From a bacterium (lineage in GTDB: Bacteria; Bacillota; Clostridia; Lachnospirales; Lachnospiraceae): a stretch of 64,000 nucleotides of DNA. A program made the position numbers and the translations under genes. A model generated the notes under the pieces. It searched no databases. It saw nothing but the letters and a program-made list of their open reading frames with translations, and had not been told where the DNA came from. The stretch lies in NCBI GenBank assembly GCA_029012425.1, contig JAQXMB010000085.1, forward strand, positions 1 through 64,000, given 5' to 3'. Of this stretch, positions 27,818-36,557 are shown one piece after another (position 1 is the stretch's first letter; each line of letters starts with the position of its first letter).

Positions 27818-30163
27818 TTATACGATTATCATTCCTATCAAGTGAAAAACAAACGCCACAATCCATGCAATCACACATTGAGCGATAACGACAAATGCAG
27901 CCTGACGCATTCCCAATTCACGCTTTATCGCAGCAATTGCCGCTACACAGGGCGAATATAGAAGACAGAACACCAACAGACAGCCTGCACCAAGCGGTGT
28001 CAGAATTCCCATCAACGCTTCTGTCGAACCTGTCAAAACAGAAAGCGTTGACACCACTGATTCTTTTGCCATAAATCCTGTAATCAGTGCGGTAATAATT
28101 CTCCAGTCGCCCAGCCCGAGAGGGTTAAAGATCGGAACAATCATTCCTGCAAGATTGGCAAGCATACTATTTCTTGAATCGTCCACGAGATTAAAGCGGA
28201 CATCAAATGTCTGCAAAAACCAAATGACGATTGTCGCAACAAAAATCACGGTAAATGCTTTTTGCAAAAAGTCTTTTGCTTTTTCCCACAGCAGTTGTCC
28301 GACATTTTTCATTCCGGGGAACCGATAATTCGGAAGCTCCATAACAAACGGAACCGGTTCACCATGAAACATTGTATTTTTCAACAGCAATGCGACCAGA
28401 ATACCTATCATAATGCCAAGCAGATACATTCCAATCATCACAAGCGCGATTCGATCCGGGAAAAAAATCTGCCCGAAGAAATAATAAATCGGTAGTTTGG
28501 CAGAACAACTCATAAATGGGGTCAACAAAATTGTCATCTTTCGGTCCCGCTCAGAAGATAGCGTTCGGCTTGCCATAACACCCGGAACTGTACAGCCAAA
28601 ACCAATCAGCATCGGAACAATACTTCTTCCTGACAGCCCCAGCTTTCTAAGCGGTTTGTCCATAACAAATGCAACTCTTGCAATATATCCACTGTCCTCC
28701 AGTATCGATAAAAAGAAAAACAAGGTGACAATAATCGGAAGAAAACCAAGTACACTACCAACGCCATGAAAGATTCCATCAATAATCAGCGAATGAAGTA
28801 CCCTGTTTACATTCATTGCCGTTAACATTCCGTCAACAAAGTTGGTAAGCCAATCCACTCCCATTACAATCAGCGACTCCAGTGCTGCTCCAATCACATG
28901 AAAGGTCAGGAAAAACACCAATCCCATAATTCCGATAAACGACGGTATTGCCGTATACTTTCCGGTCAGAATCCTGTCAAGTTTCCGGCTTCTTGCATGT
29001 TCCCTGCTCTCTGTCGGCTTTACAACCGTAGCATCACATACCTTTTTTATATAAGAAAACCGCATGGAGGCGATTGCCGCAGCCCGATCCAGACCGCTTT
29101 CCGCTTCCATCTGAAGAATAATATGTTCAATCATCTGAATTTCATTATCGCTGAGTGCAAGCTGCTCCAGTACAAGCTTATCACCCTCTGCCAGTTTGCT
29201 CGCCGCAAAACGAACCGGAATCCCGGCTGCTTTTGCATGGTCATCAATCAGATGCATGATTCCGTGGATACATCGATGCACCGCGCTGCTCTCATCATCA
29301 GCACAACAGAAATCAATCTCTCCGGGAGCCTCCTGGTATTTTGTAACATGGAGCGCATGACTGATCAATTCATCAATTCCTTCATTTTTTGCGGCTGAAA
29401 TAGGTACAATCGGTACGCCAAACATTGCTTCCATCTCATTCACACGGATGGAACCGCCATTCTCGCGAACCTCATCCATCATATTTAACGCGATTACCAT
29501 CGGAACTCCAAGTTCCATCAGCTGCATGGTCAAATACAAATTTCGCTCGATATTCGATGCATCAACAATGTTGATAATTCCCTTTGGTTTATTTTTCAGC
29601 AAAAACTCTCGAGTAACAATTTCCTCATTACTGTACGGAGACATTGAATAAATGCCCGGTAGATCTGTAATCAGCGTATTTTTATAATCTCGTATTACAC
29701 CATCTTTTCGGTCAACGGTCACACCCGGGAAATTTCCAACATGCTGATTCGAGCCGGTCAGGCGGTTGAACAGTGTTGTCTTTCCGCAATTTTGATTCCC
29801 GGCAAGTGCAAAAGTCAGCGTTTCCTTTTCCGGCAACGGATGCTCATGTGATCTCACATGATATTTTCCACCCTCACCAAGTCCCGGATGATGAATATCT
29901 TTTTTATGCACATGTTTTTTTATCTCTGTTGATTGTTCAAAGGGCTCACCAATCTCAATTTGCGCCGCATCGTCCAAACGCAAAGTCAGTTCATAACCAT
30001 GAATTTTTAATTCCATCGGATCACCCAGCGGAGCATACTTTACCAGCGTTACTTTTGCTCCGGGAAATAACCCCATGTCAAGAAAATGCTGTCTCAGTGC
30101 ACCTTCTCCTCCGACAGACTGTATTTTTGCCGTTTTGCCAATCGTAAGTTCTGCTAATGTCAT
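27818..30163 (-). CDS. feoB: Ferrous iron transporter B with fused N-terminal FeoA domain
   Basis: FeoA-like N-term (MTLAELTIGKTAKIQSVGGEGALRQHFLDMGLFPGAKV); G-domain AGNQNCGKTTLFNRLTGSNQHVGNFPGVTVDRK; membrane region GFGCTVPGVMASRTL. Confidence 0.97.
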   Translation of the reverse strand: MTLAELTIGKTAKIQSVGGEGALRQHFLDMGLFPGAKVTLVKYAPLGDPMELKIHGYELTLRLDDAAQIEIGEPFEQSTEIKKHVHKKDIHHPGLGEGGKYHVRSHEHPLPEKETLTFALAGNQNCGKTTLFNRLTGSNQHVGNFPGVTVDRKDGVIRDYKNTLITDLPGIYSMSPYSNEEIVTREFLLKNKPKGIINIVDASNIERNLYLTMQLMELGVPMVIALNMMDEVRENGGSIRVNEMEAMFGVPIVPISAAKNEGIDELISHALHVTKYQEAPGEIDFCCADDESSAVHRCIHGIMHLIDDHAKAAGIPVRFAASKLAEGDKLVLEQLALSDNEIQMIEHIILQMEAESGLDRAAAIASMRFSYIKKVCDATVVKPTESREHARSRKLDRILTGKYTAIPSFIGIMGLVFFLTFHVIGAALESLIVMGVDWLTNFVDGMLTAMNVNRVLHSLIIDGIFHGVGSVLGFLPIIVTLFFFLSILEDSGYIARVAFVMDKPLRKLGLSGRSIVPMLIGFGCTVPGVMASRTLSSERDRKMTILLTPFMSCSAKLPIYYFFGQIFFPDRIALVMIGMYLLGIMIGILVALLLKNTMFHGEPVPFVMELPNYRFPGMKNVGQLLWEKAKDFLQKAFTVIFVATIVIWFLQTFDVRFNLVDDSRNSMLANLAGMIVPIFNPLGLGDWRIITALITGFMAKESVVSTLSVLTGSTEALMGILTPLGAGCLLVFCLLYSPCVAAIAAIKRELGMRQAAFVVIAQCVIAWIVAFVFHLIGMIIV

Positions 30164-30176
30164 GAATCATGTCCTC

Positions 30177-30221
30177 AAAAAACCCCTTAAACAGACAACA
30201 TCATGTCCGTCTAAGGGGTTT
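30177..30221 (-). terminator. Intrinsic terminator after tsf
   Basis: 18-bp stem AAACCCCTTAGACGGACA/TGTCTGTTTAAGGGGTTT (with G-U pairs) followed by TTT. Confidence 0.85.
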
Positions 30222-30245
30222 ATCTGTTCTTGTCGTAAACTACAC

Positions 30246-31184
30246 TTAGTTTCCTGCCATCTGAGCTGCAACCTCTGCTGCAAAGTCCTCATTCTTCTTC
30301 TCTAAACCTTCACCGGTCTCGAAACGAACGAACTTCTTAACAGTAACAGTTGCTCCAACTTCCTTAGAAACCTGCTCAAGATATTTACCTACTGTCTGCT
30401 TTCCGTCCTCAGCCTTAACATATACCTGATCAACTAAGCAGATTTCCTTCAGCTCTTTGCTGATACGACCCTCAATCATACCGTTAATAACCTTCTCGGG
30501 CTTCTGTGACTCCTTGGGATCGTTCATAATCTGAGCAAGAAGGATTTCCTTCTCATGTGCGATGTAATCAGCACTAACTTCTGCTCTTGAAACATACTTC
30601 GGTGACAATGCAGCAATCTGCATTGCAATATTCTTTAATGCTTCCTTGACAGCATCATTTACAACTGTTGTCTCAGCATCTACGATAACACCGATTCTTC
30701 CACCGCCGTGAACATAGGTTACTACGCAACCGTTGTCCTCAACAACCTTCTCGAATCTGCGGATTTTTAAGTTCTCTCCGATCACTGCAACCTTCTCAAC
30801 AAGTGCCTCGTTTACAGTCTTAGAAGTATCCTCATTCCATGCCTCTGCCATAAAAGCATCCATATCAGCTGCTGAAGATGCAACTGCCTGCTTTGCAACT
30901 GATGCTACGAAAGTCTGGAAGGTCTCGTTCTTTGCAACGAAGTCAGTCTCAGAGTTTACCTCAACAACTGCTGCAACCGTATCACCCTCAGTTGCTACTG
31001 TACATAATCCTTCTGCTGCAATACGACTTGCCTTCTTTTCAGCCTTAGCCTGTCCGTTCTTTCTCAGATACTCAACAGCCTCATCCATATTTCCATCGGT
31101 CTCGCCCAATGCTTTCTTACAATCCATCATTCCTGCGCCGGTTAATTCACGCAGTTCCTTTACCATTGCTGCTGTAATAGCCAT
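30246..31184 (-). CDS. tsf: Translation elongation factor Ts
   Basis: MAITAAMVKELRELTGAGMMDCKKALGETDGNMDEAVEYLRKNGQAKAEKKASRIAAEG. Confidence 0.98.
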   Translation of the reverse strand: MAITAAMVKELRELTGAGMMDCKKALGETDGNMDEAVEYLRKNGQAKAEKKASRIAAEGLCTVATEGDTVAAVVEVNSETDFVAKNETFQTFVASVAKQAVASSAADMDAFMAEAWNEDTSKTVNEALVEKVAVIGENLKIRRFEKVVEDNGCVVTYVHGGGRIGVIVDAETTVVNDAVKEALKNIAMQIAALSPKYVSRAEVSADYIAHEKEILLAQIMNDPKESQKPEKVINGMIEGRISKELKEICLVDQVYVKAEDGKQTVGKYLEQVSKEVGATVTVKKFVRFETGEGLEKKNEDFAAEVAAQMAGN

Positions 31185-31216
31185 GATTATTGTCCTCCAA
31201 ATTTAATGTATGATAA

Positions 31217-31951
31217 TTATTCAGCTGATTCCTCAGCAACCTCTTCTTCGTATGCAACATCCTCTGCTGCTCCCTGATTTGCCTCAATAACAGCATCTGC
31301 CATCTTAGAAACAATCAACTTAACCGCACGGATTGCATCGTCATTTCCGGGGATAACATAATCAAGTTCCTCAGGATCGCAGTTTGTATCAGCGATACCG
31401 ATCAGGGGAATACCTAATGTATGAGCCTCCTGAACACAGATACGCTCCTTCTTGGGATCTACTACAAAAATTGCATCCGGGATACGCTTCATCTCCTTGA
31501 TACCGCCAAGGTTCTTCTGCAGCTTATCTAATTCTTTTCTTAACTCGATTACTTCTTTCTTGGGAAGAACATCAAAGGTTCCGTCCTCTTCCATACGCTC
31601 GATATCTTTTAATCTCTTAATACGGCTCTCAATCGTCTTAAAGTTGGTAAGCATACCACCTAACCATCTCTCGTTTACATAGAACATTCCACAACGCTCT
31701 GCCTCAGTCTTGATTGCATCCTGAGCCTGCTTCTTTGTTCCTACGAAAAGAATGTTTCCGCCATTTGCAGCGATGTCAGCGATTGCATTGTATGCCTCGT
31801 CAACCTTTCCTACTGATTTCTGAAGATCGATGATATAGATACCATTTCTCTCAGTGTAGATGTAGGGAGCCATCTTAGGGTTCCATCTTCTTGTCTGATG
31901 TCCAAAATGAACACCTGCCTCCAGTAACTGTTTCATTGTAATAACACTCAT
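31217..31951 (-). CDS. rpsB: 30S ribosomal protein S2
   Basis: [47 protein letters not shown]; start after GGAGGTAAGACA. Confidence 0.98.
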   Translation of the reverse strand: MSVITMKQLLEAGVHFGHQTRRWNPKMAPYIYTERNGIYIIDLQKSVGKVDEAYNAIADIAANGGNILFVGTKKQAQDAIKTEAERCGMFYVNERWLGGMLTNFKTIESRIKRLKDIERMEEDGTFDVLPKKEVIELRKELDKLQKNLGGIKEMKRIPDAIFVVDPKKERICVQEAHTLGIPLIGIADTNCDPEELDYVIPGNDDAIRAVKLIVSKMADAVIEANQGAAEDVAYEEEVAEESAE

Positions 31952-31978
31952 TGTCTTACCTCCATTTGGTTTTTCTTC

Positions 31979-32033
31979 CATAAGCTTCGTTCTGGTCGCC
32001 CACCTTACGGCACCGGACTACAGTCTGCTTATG
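31979..32033 (-). promoter_or_regulatory. Structured 5' leader of rpsB
   Basis: Closing stem CATAAGC (32033-32027)/GCTTATG (31985-31979) around GTCCGGTGCCGTAAGGTGGGCGACCAG. Confidence 0.5.
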
Positions 32034-32056
32034 TGTTTGTTTTCATAGACCTAAAA

Positions 32057-32085
32057 AATATAGCACAAGTCTCATGCATATGCAA
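32057..32085 (-). promoter_or_regulatory. Sigma-A-type promoter for rpsB-tsf
   Basis: TTGCAT (32085-32080) - 17 nt - TATATT (32062-32057) with TGN extended -10. Confidence 0.7.
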
Positions 32086-32092
32086 GTATTTT

Positions 32093-32650
32093 CTAATCCT
32101 TTTTCGTAATTTCTTCGATAATTTCATCATAAGATGCTCCGACCGTCAAAGTATAATTGCCAGGTTGGATGAAGCTGTCCATATTACACTCTGCCAAATA
32201 CTTATTAAACGCCTCTGCATCATCAACAAGACCTGCTCTCTCGAGTTTTTCTGACACCTTATCTGAATACTCTCCGCCGACGATCGTCAGTTCCACGCGC
32301 TCAACCGTCTCCTTTTGCGGTGTATTCTCTCTGTCAATTTCATCACCCGTTGATGCATCCTGCTCATCCAACGATTCCTGCGGTTTCTTTTCATCATGAT
32401 TCTGTGATGGATCAGGTAATTTCTCCGGTTGCTCTGACTCGGTGTTATCCTTATCATCACCCGAATTCGCCAGTGTGTCCTTAACCGGTTTTTCTGCTTC
32501 CTGCATAACCATACCCAATTCTTTTGCCCTTGCGATAATCTCTTCATCTGTCAATTCATCGCCACGATGCAATGCAAAGGCAATCATAAGAATGAGCGTA
32601 GTCACAACCACACCAATGCCAAGACCGCGCAAATAGTACTTCAGTTTCAA
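32093..32650 (-). CDS. Membrane-anchored protein with MltG/YceG LysM-like domain only
   Basis: N-terminal TM (MKLKYYLRGLGIGVVVTTLILMIAF), acidic linker, C-term VELTIVGGEYSDKVSEKLERAGLVDDAEAFNKYLAE...GNYTLTVGASYDEIIEEITKKD; no catalytic MltG domain. Confidence 0.65.
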   Translation of the reverse strand: MKLKYYLRGLGIGVVVTTLILMIAFALHRGDELTDEEIIARAKELGMVMQEAEKPVKDTLANSGDDKDNTESEQPEKLPDPSQNHDEKKPQESLDEQDASTGDEIDRENTPQKETVERVELTIVGGEYSDKVSEKLERAGLVDDAEAFNKYLAECNMDSFIQPGNYTLTVGASYDEIIEEITKKD

Positions 32651-33342
32651 GCTTCACTCTCCCCTTTATATAACTCAACCGTCAGCTTCACTTCTCCAAA
32701 ACCGATACCAAGCTGCTTGGCAATATCAACCATTTTTTCTCCATTTCGATATCGCTCAAGAATCTGATCTCGTGCATTATCGCCGACTGCCACAGCGTCC
32801 TTTTCATCATCCGCAGAATCTCCACATGCCTCTTCCGTTTCGCAATCATTTTCCAATTCAATGATTTCATTCGAAGGGGCAGTTTCTTTCCGGGACATTT
32901 CCACGCTCTGTTCATGCTCATGCATCAGAAATTTATATTCTCCGACACACTGTGTCATCTCCGATATTGTCTCATTGAGCTCCTCATGTTTATCCGCAAG
33001 CATGCTGTACAAAAAAGTAACTTCATCATTACTCTTTTTCAGATCAGCCATAACGGTATCCGAATATTCATTGATAGCCATAATTTTTTCATTTGTCTCT
33101 TTTTCGAGTGAGCGGGTAATTTTATTTAATGAAAGGTCAACCGCGTCATCTACCATATCTGACACCTTTGCCTTGGCGATATCCAGTTCACGATTCATTA
33201 CCGTTTTCAGTTCATCCTCGCTAAGTCTTGCAACTTCCGCGATTTCTGACTGAGATAGTTTTTCTGTCACAAAAAAACTACCCAGAAAAAATACCACTCC
33301 GATTAACAACAAAACAACTTCAACTGCTGTCATATATACCAC
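32647..33342 (-). CDS. SwrB/YlxL-like protein (TM + coiled coil + C-terminal DUF6115-like helix)
   Basis: N-terminal TM, coiled coil, C-term ILERYRNGEKMVDIAKQLGIGFGEVKLTVELYKG; located just downstream of the sigma-28 gene as swrB is in Bacillus. Confidence 0.6.
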   Translation of the reverse strand: MVYMTAVEVVLLLIGVVFFLGSFFVTEKLSQSEIAEVARLSEDELKTVMNRELDIAKAKVSDMVDDAVDLSLNKITRSLEKETNEKIMAINEYSDTVMADLKKSNDEVTFLYSMLADKHEELNETISEMTQCVGEYKFLMHEHEQSVEMSRKETAPSNEIIELENDCETEEACGDSADDEKDAVAVGDNARDQILERYRNGEKMVDIAKQLGIGFGEVKLTVELYKGESEA

Positions 33343-33345
33343 CTG

Positions 33346-33666
33346 TTAGATTGAAACATCAAAACCGGACGACATTCCTTTGATCCGTACATGTCCGTCT
33401 TCCTGATTTTGTTTTGAATTCTTTTTCTTGTTCTGATTTCCGCGGTAGGAACCGCCCTTTCCGTCTCTTGCATCATAGCGATAATCCTGCGAATTCATAT
33501 CTTCTTTTCCTGACACCTGATGGGCGTTTTCATCTTCACGATGCACCACACTTGCAAGTGCTTGCTGTTGCTGCAACTGTGGTCTTGAATCTTCCTGATG
33601 CTTAATAGTCGATACTCCCTGCTGATTTTGCATCATTCCATTGAAATCAATTGGACGCAATGACAC
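33346..33666 (-). CDS. Small hydrophilic hypothetical protein
   Basis: 106 aa, Gln/Asn/Lys-rich, 3 bp from the downstream gene, with a preceding SD-like GGAGGTGAATTTGAGTG. Confidence 0.6.
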   Translation of the reverse strand: MSLRPIDFNGMMQNQQGVSTIKHQEDSRPQLQQQQALASVVHREDENAHQVSGKEDMNSQDYRYDARDGKGGSYRGNQNKKKNSKQNQEDGHVRIKGMSSGFDVSI

Positions 33667-33680
33667 TCAAATTCACCTCC

Positions 33681-33722
33681 GAAAAAATCAAGTGCTCCCT
33701 ACCGGATTGAAAGGGAGCACTT
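33681..33722 (-). terminator. Intrinsic terminator between fliA and downstream genes
   Basis: AAGTGCTCCCT ... AGGGAGCACTT perfect 11-bp stem followed by GATTTTTTC on minus. Confidence 0.8.
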
Positions 33723-33769
33723 TTCGTTTTTGAACGCTTGTTTAAGCCGGCATGGATTACACAGTTGCG

Positions 33770-34537
33770 CTAGGCTCTTGTCAAAATACCCATGTATGCC
33801 CCCATCGTTCCCCGCATTTTTGATAATGCTCTCGTATGTAACTGTGAAACACGCGACTCTGAAACCTCTAATACTTTGCTGATTTCCTTCAGTGTAAGAT
33901 CTTCATAATAATACAGAAGAATTACTTTTGATTCTTTTTCTGTCAAAAGCTTCATGGATTCGGCAAGCATTTGTTTTAATTCTTCCTGCTCGACCATCTC
34001 CTCCGGCTGTACAAAATGTGAATTCCCTTTTGTTTCCATTACAGGTTCACTACCCTGCTCCACATATTCATTCAGGGAAATTACATTCGTAATTTTAAGT
34101 TGCGATTGCCAGGTCAACAGCTCGTCATCACTGATACCCAGCTCGTGCGCAATTTCTTCATCAGTCGCACATTTGCCGGTACGCGTCTCTACAACCCGAA
34201 TTGCTTCGTCAAGCTTTTTTTGTTTCTGCCGCACAGTTCGCGGAATCCAATCCATCTTACGAATCTGATCTAATATTGATCCTCTGATCCGTAAGGATGC
34301 GTATGTTTCAAATTTGACATCTTTCGTCATGTCGAACTTATCAATCGCATCAATCAGACCGAACACACCATAGCTGCAGAGATCCTCATACTCAACATTG
34401 TAGCCAAGATACATATTTAACCTTCCTGCTACAACCTTTACAAGTGGCGCATATTCTATTATGATCTGCTCTCGAAGCTCGGGACTCTGTTTCTTCTTAT
34501 ATTCGTCCCAAAGCTTTTCTCTTGATACTGCCTTCAT
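33770..34537 (-). CDS. fliA: RNA polymerase sigma factor for flagellar operon (FliA/WhiG family, sigma-28)
   Basis: YLGYNVEYEDLCSYGVFGLIDAIDKFD...FETYASLRIRGSILDQIRKMDWIPRTVRQKQKKLDEA...LYYYEDLTLKEISKVLEVSESRVSQLHTRAL. Confidence 0.97.
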   Translation of the reverse strand: MKAVSREKLWDEYKKKQSPELREQIIIEYAPLVKVVAGRLNMYLGYNVEYEDLCSYGVFGLIDAIDKFDMTKDVKFETYASLRIRGSILDQIRKMDWIPRTVRQKQKKLDEAIRVVETRTGKCATDEEIAHELGISDDELLTWQSQLKITNVISLNEYVEQGSEPVMETKGNSHFVQPEEMVEQEELKQMLAESMKLLTEKESKVILLYYYEDLTLKEISKVLEVSESRVSQLHTRALSKMRGTMGAYMGILTRA

Positions 34538-34561
34538 TCAACGCTTCCTAACTTAATAGAA

Positions 34562-34831
34562 TTAATCCCAGTCATCATTCAATGACGGTGAATCATCGAC
34601 GAGATCCTCATCCATCTCACTATCTTCAAATTCCGACAACGGATCCTGCATTACGCGAAATCCTTTGTCAAGTACAACACGGGCGATACATCCTAACAAA
34701 TAAAAAATTAATAAAACACAAAACAATGTTGTCACAAATGTACCAAGACTAAAATGCTGTACAATTGAAATAATACAGGTTGTTAATCCTGCTACCAACA
34801 TAATAATCGCAGGAATCGGCTTTGTGTTCAT
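34562..34831 (-). CDS. Small two-TM hypothetical membrane protein with acidic tail
   Basis: 89 aa; two hydrophobic segments then FEDSEMDEDLVDDSPSLNDDWD; lies between cheD and fliA on the same strand. Confidence 0.7.
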   Translation of the reverse strand: MNTKPIPAIIMLVAGLTTCIISIVQHFSLGTFVTTLFCVLLIFYLLGCIARVVLDKGFRVMQDPLSEFEDSEMDEDLVDDSPSLNDDWD

Positions 34832-34845
34832 AAAAGCCTCCTCAC

Positions 34846-35331
34846 TTAAATCGTTTTTATTGGTTTGCCAACAGCTTTAATCAAATAATCGCCATTTTCG
34901 CAATTCAACTCTACAGTTCTTCCGTAATTAAGACCTGTATCCTCTGCCAATAAACGAATTCCCAACTGTTTTAATTTATCTTTTGAAGCGACCGCATTCT
35001 TCTCACCGATGTTTCCGACAGAAGTTGTTCCGGACACCTCAAACATTTTGGCTCCGCCTGCTATTTTAGCAACAAGTCGCGCCTTTGATGCACCCTCAGC
35101 AATCATTTGCCGAACCAGTTCCTCGATTCCGGTATCCGCAAATTTTGCAATATTTGTATTATTTTTTATTTTCGTGCTATCCGGCAACATGATATGTGCT
35201 AATCCACCAATTTTTGTCACAGGATCCCATAAGGCAATTCCAATACATGAACCTAATCCAAGTGTTGTTAATGAATCAGGACTCTTTGCGGTCTTAAGAT
35301 CTGCCATGCCTACCTTTATTACTGTACTCAT
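34846..35331 (-). CDS. cheD: Chemoreceptor glutamine deamidase CheD
   Basis: LTTLGLGSCIGIALWDPVTKIGGLAHIMLPDS...AKIAGGAKMF...NIGEKNA. Confidence 0.96.
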   Translation of the reverse strand: MSTVIKVGMADLKTAKSPDSLTTLGLGSCIGIALWDPVTKIGGLAHIMLPDSTKIKNNTNIAKFADTGIEELVRQMIAEGASKARLVAKIAGGAKMFEVSGTTSVGNIGEKNAVASKDKLKQLGIRLLAEDTGLNYGRTVELNCENGDYLIKAVGKPIKTI

Positions 35332-35349
35332 TCGTTATTCTTTGACTCC

Positions 35350-35976
35350 TTAAAATGAAATTCCCAAAGATCCAAGAATCTTATCATATGAATCCTCGTC
35401 CGGAAGAAGGATAAAATATCCGTCAATCATCACATCGTCTCCGAACTTTGTTTCAATCATAAGTGCATTATCGCCGAACTGACCGAATTGAATTGCCGGA
35501 ACACTTAATATTGCAGCAGCCATATCAACCGAAATATAGGGAACAGAGGGTGCAATCGTCAAATTCGTCATTGATGAAATAGCAGAAAGATAAGAACCGG
35601 CAATAATATTTCCAATCTCCTTCATCGCTGAGAGTTCCATTTCTGAAAACTCTTCCCCCTCTTCACCTGCAGCCATGCCACCCATCAGTCTGTCAACAAG
35701 ATAATGCGCAGAATCGAGTCTCATGAGAAACATCATACTTCCGGTTACATCCTGCTTTACTTCAAGAAATATTCCTACGATTGTCTCTTCTTCCGGGCAG
35801 ATTGCACTACCGAGATCCTCAACCGCCTTCAATTCAACATTGGGAACACTCATATTAATTGTCAGGTTGAGCATCTGTGCAATTGCTGTCGTTGCATTTC
35901 CTGCTCCAATATTTCCAATTTCTTTTAAGACATCAAAATACATGCTATTGATGTTGTCAAATGTAAACTTTCCCAC
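35350..35976 (-). CDS. cheC: CheY-P phosphatase CheC
   Basis: Two motif copies: LKEIGNIGAGNATTAIAQML and MKEIGNIIAGSYLSAISSMTNL. Confidence 0.95.
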   Translation of the reverse strand: MGKFTFDNINSMYFDVLKEIGNIGAGNATTAIAQMLNLTINMSVPNVELKAVEDLGSAICPEEETIVGIFLEVKQDVTGSMMFLMRLDSAHYLVDRLMGGMAAGEEGEEFSEMELSAMKEIGNIIAGSYLSAISSMTNLTIAPSVPYISVDMAAAILSVPAIQFGQFGDNALMIETKFGDDVMIDGYFILLPDEDSYDKILGSLGISF

Positions 35977-36083
35977 TTCATTTCCCTTCTATCACAAAAT
36001 GACACGCTTCGCAAATCATTTCGTAATCATGCATAAATACAACAATAGATTGCCCGGTTACGGGCAATCCTTTTGTTGTATGA

Positions 36084-36542
36084 TTAATAATTTTCTTCAA
36101 CCACTGCATTAATATCAAAAATAGAAATTAACTCATCGCCATTTTTTCCAATACCGTTGATAAATGTATTCTTTCCATCTTTTGTATCATGACTGGGTCT
36201 GTCAACCTCATCACTGCTAAGGTTTACTACCTCTTTCACCTCGTCCACGATAACGCCAAGTTTTCCCTGTTCTTCAATTTTAAGAATAATAATACGGCTA
36301 ACATCTGTGAAGACATCATCACTAAATCCCATTTTCAGGCGTATACTCATAACGGGTACGATCTCACCTCGGAGATTAAGAATTCCTTTGAAATAGGATT
36401 GTGCCTTGGGCACTCGTGTAATTTTCTGCATACGAACGATATTATCAACATAGCTGATATCAATGCCGTACTGCTCACTTCCGAGCTTAACTACAATATA
36501 CTGTTTCTTTTCAGCTACTTCATTTGACTCAATATTTGCCAT
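36084..36542 (-). CDS. cheW: Chemotaxis coupling protein CheW
   Basis: YIVVKLGSEQYGIDISYVDNIVRMQKITRVPKAQSYFKGILNLRGEIVPVMSIRLKMG. Confidence 0.97.
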   Translation of the reverse strand: MANIESNEVAEKKQYIVVKLGSEQYGIDISYVDNIVRMQKITRVPKAQSYFKGILNLRGEIVPVMSIRLKMGFSDDVFTDVSRIIILKIEEQGKLGVIVDEVKEVVNLSSDEVDRPSHDTKDGKNTFINGIGKNGDELISIFDINAVVEENY

Positions 36543-36557
36543 CTTTGCATCCCCCTA

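Noticed and set aside
30733-31206. 157-aa plus-strand ORF
   Set aside because: Antisense to tsf.
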